NCBI GenBank assembly: GCA_946481205.1
Contig: CAMLNB010000191.1
Span: 1 to 6,795, forward strand
Source: an uncultured Kangiella sp.
GTDB taxonomy: Bacteria > Pseudomonadota > Gammaproteobacteria > Enterobacterales > DSM-103792
DNA length: 6,795 nt
Direction of reading: 5' to 3'
Part shown: positions 6,718 through 6,795 of the stretch, piece by piece
Layout: each line of letters begins with the position of its first letter
Position numbering within the stretch: position 1 is the first letter of the stretch
Translations under genes and position numbers: made by a program
The notes under the pieces: model-generated
The model's database searches: none
What the model was told of the DNA's origin: nothing
Seen by the model: the letters and a program-made list of their open reading frames with translations, nothing else

Positions 6718-6795
6718 GCCCGGCAGCTCCTGATAACAAGCTGATATCGATGCCGATCAATTTCGCCGCTTCGTTCCAGCGCTGTTCGAGCGGGA
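6710..6795 (-). CDS. yqgE: YqgE/AlgH family protein (UPF0301), C-terminal end only
   Basis: Only the last 27 codons and the TGA stop (6710-6712) are in the window; the rest lies beyond the right edge. Read in the frame whose first whole codon starts at 6793, the tail contains RWNEAAKLIGIDI and ends SGAAGHG. This closely matches the end of E. coli YqgE (RWREAAKLIGVDI, ending PGVAGHA). The family is a small cytoplasmic protein of uncertain function whose gene typically sits immediately before ruvX, which agrees with ruvX lying further along this same strand. Here the stop is followed not by ruvX but by an overlapping (8 bases) unknown gene. Identification rests on a short segment, but it is the conserved, diagnostic tail and the context fits. 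Confidence 0.87.
   Translation of the reverse strand, partial: PLEQRWNEAAKLIGIDISLLSGAAGHG
6727..6731 (-). promoter_or_regulatory. Ribosome binding site of the 359-residue gene, inside yqgE
   Basis: AGGAG on the minus strand, 9 bases before the ATG at 6717, lying within the last codons of yqgE. It supports this start and shows that the unknown gene can recruit ribosomes itself despite overlapping yqgE. Confidence 0.7.

Overview
All eight genes supported here lie on the minus strand, so transcription runs from the right edge to the left edge. The YqgE/RuvX proteins closely resemble those of enteric and related bacteria, and the window is moderately GC-rich. A Gammaproteobacterium is the likeliest source, but genus and species cannot be read from this sequence.

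Right-hand block (about 4635-6795): the last 27 codons of yqgE (algH family), then a 359-residue membrane-anchored protein I do not recognise, then ruvX (yqgF), then a 181-residue protein that looks like a shortened, degenerate relative of the PyrK/ferredoxin-reductase family. The reading frames overlap at every junction (8, 4 and 4 bases), so the block is very probably one translationally coupled operon. The unusual point is that yqgE and ruvX, normally neighbours, are separated by the unknown gene, parts of which are AT-richer than the genes around it.

Middle (4407-4634): a 228-base gap with no credible gene. It holds a strong GC-rich inverted repeat (a terminator candidate) and two small hairpins just before the next gene. 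It probably separates two transcription units, but I found no convincing promoter.

Left-hand block (1-4406): a MacB-type tripartite ABC export system, in the order periplasmic adaptor, ATPase, first FtsX-like permease, second FtsX-like permease (cut by the left edge). Gaps shrink from 53 to 9 to 11 bases and each gene has a good ribosome binding site. The ATPase probably drives a heterodimer of the two different permeases in the inner membrane, and the adaptor would link it to a TolC-type outer-membrane channel that is not encoded in the window. The substrate is unknown. I see no RNA genes, mobile elements or CRISPR arrays.
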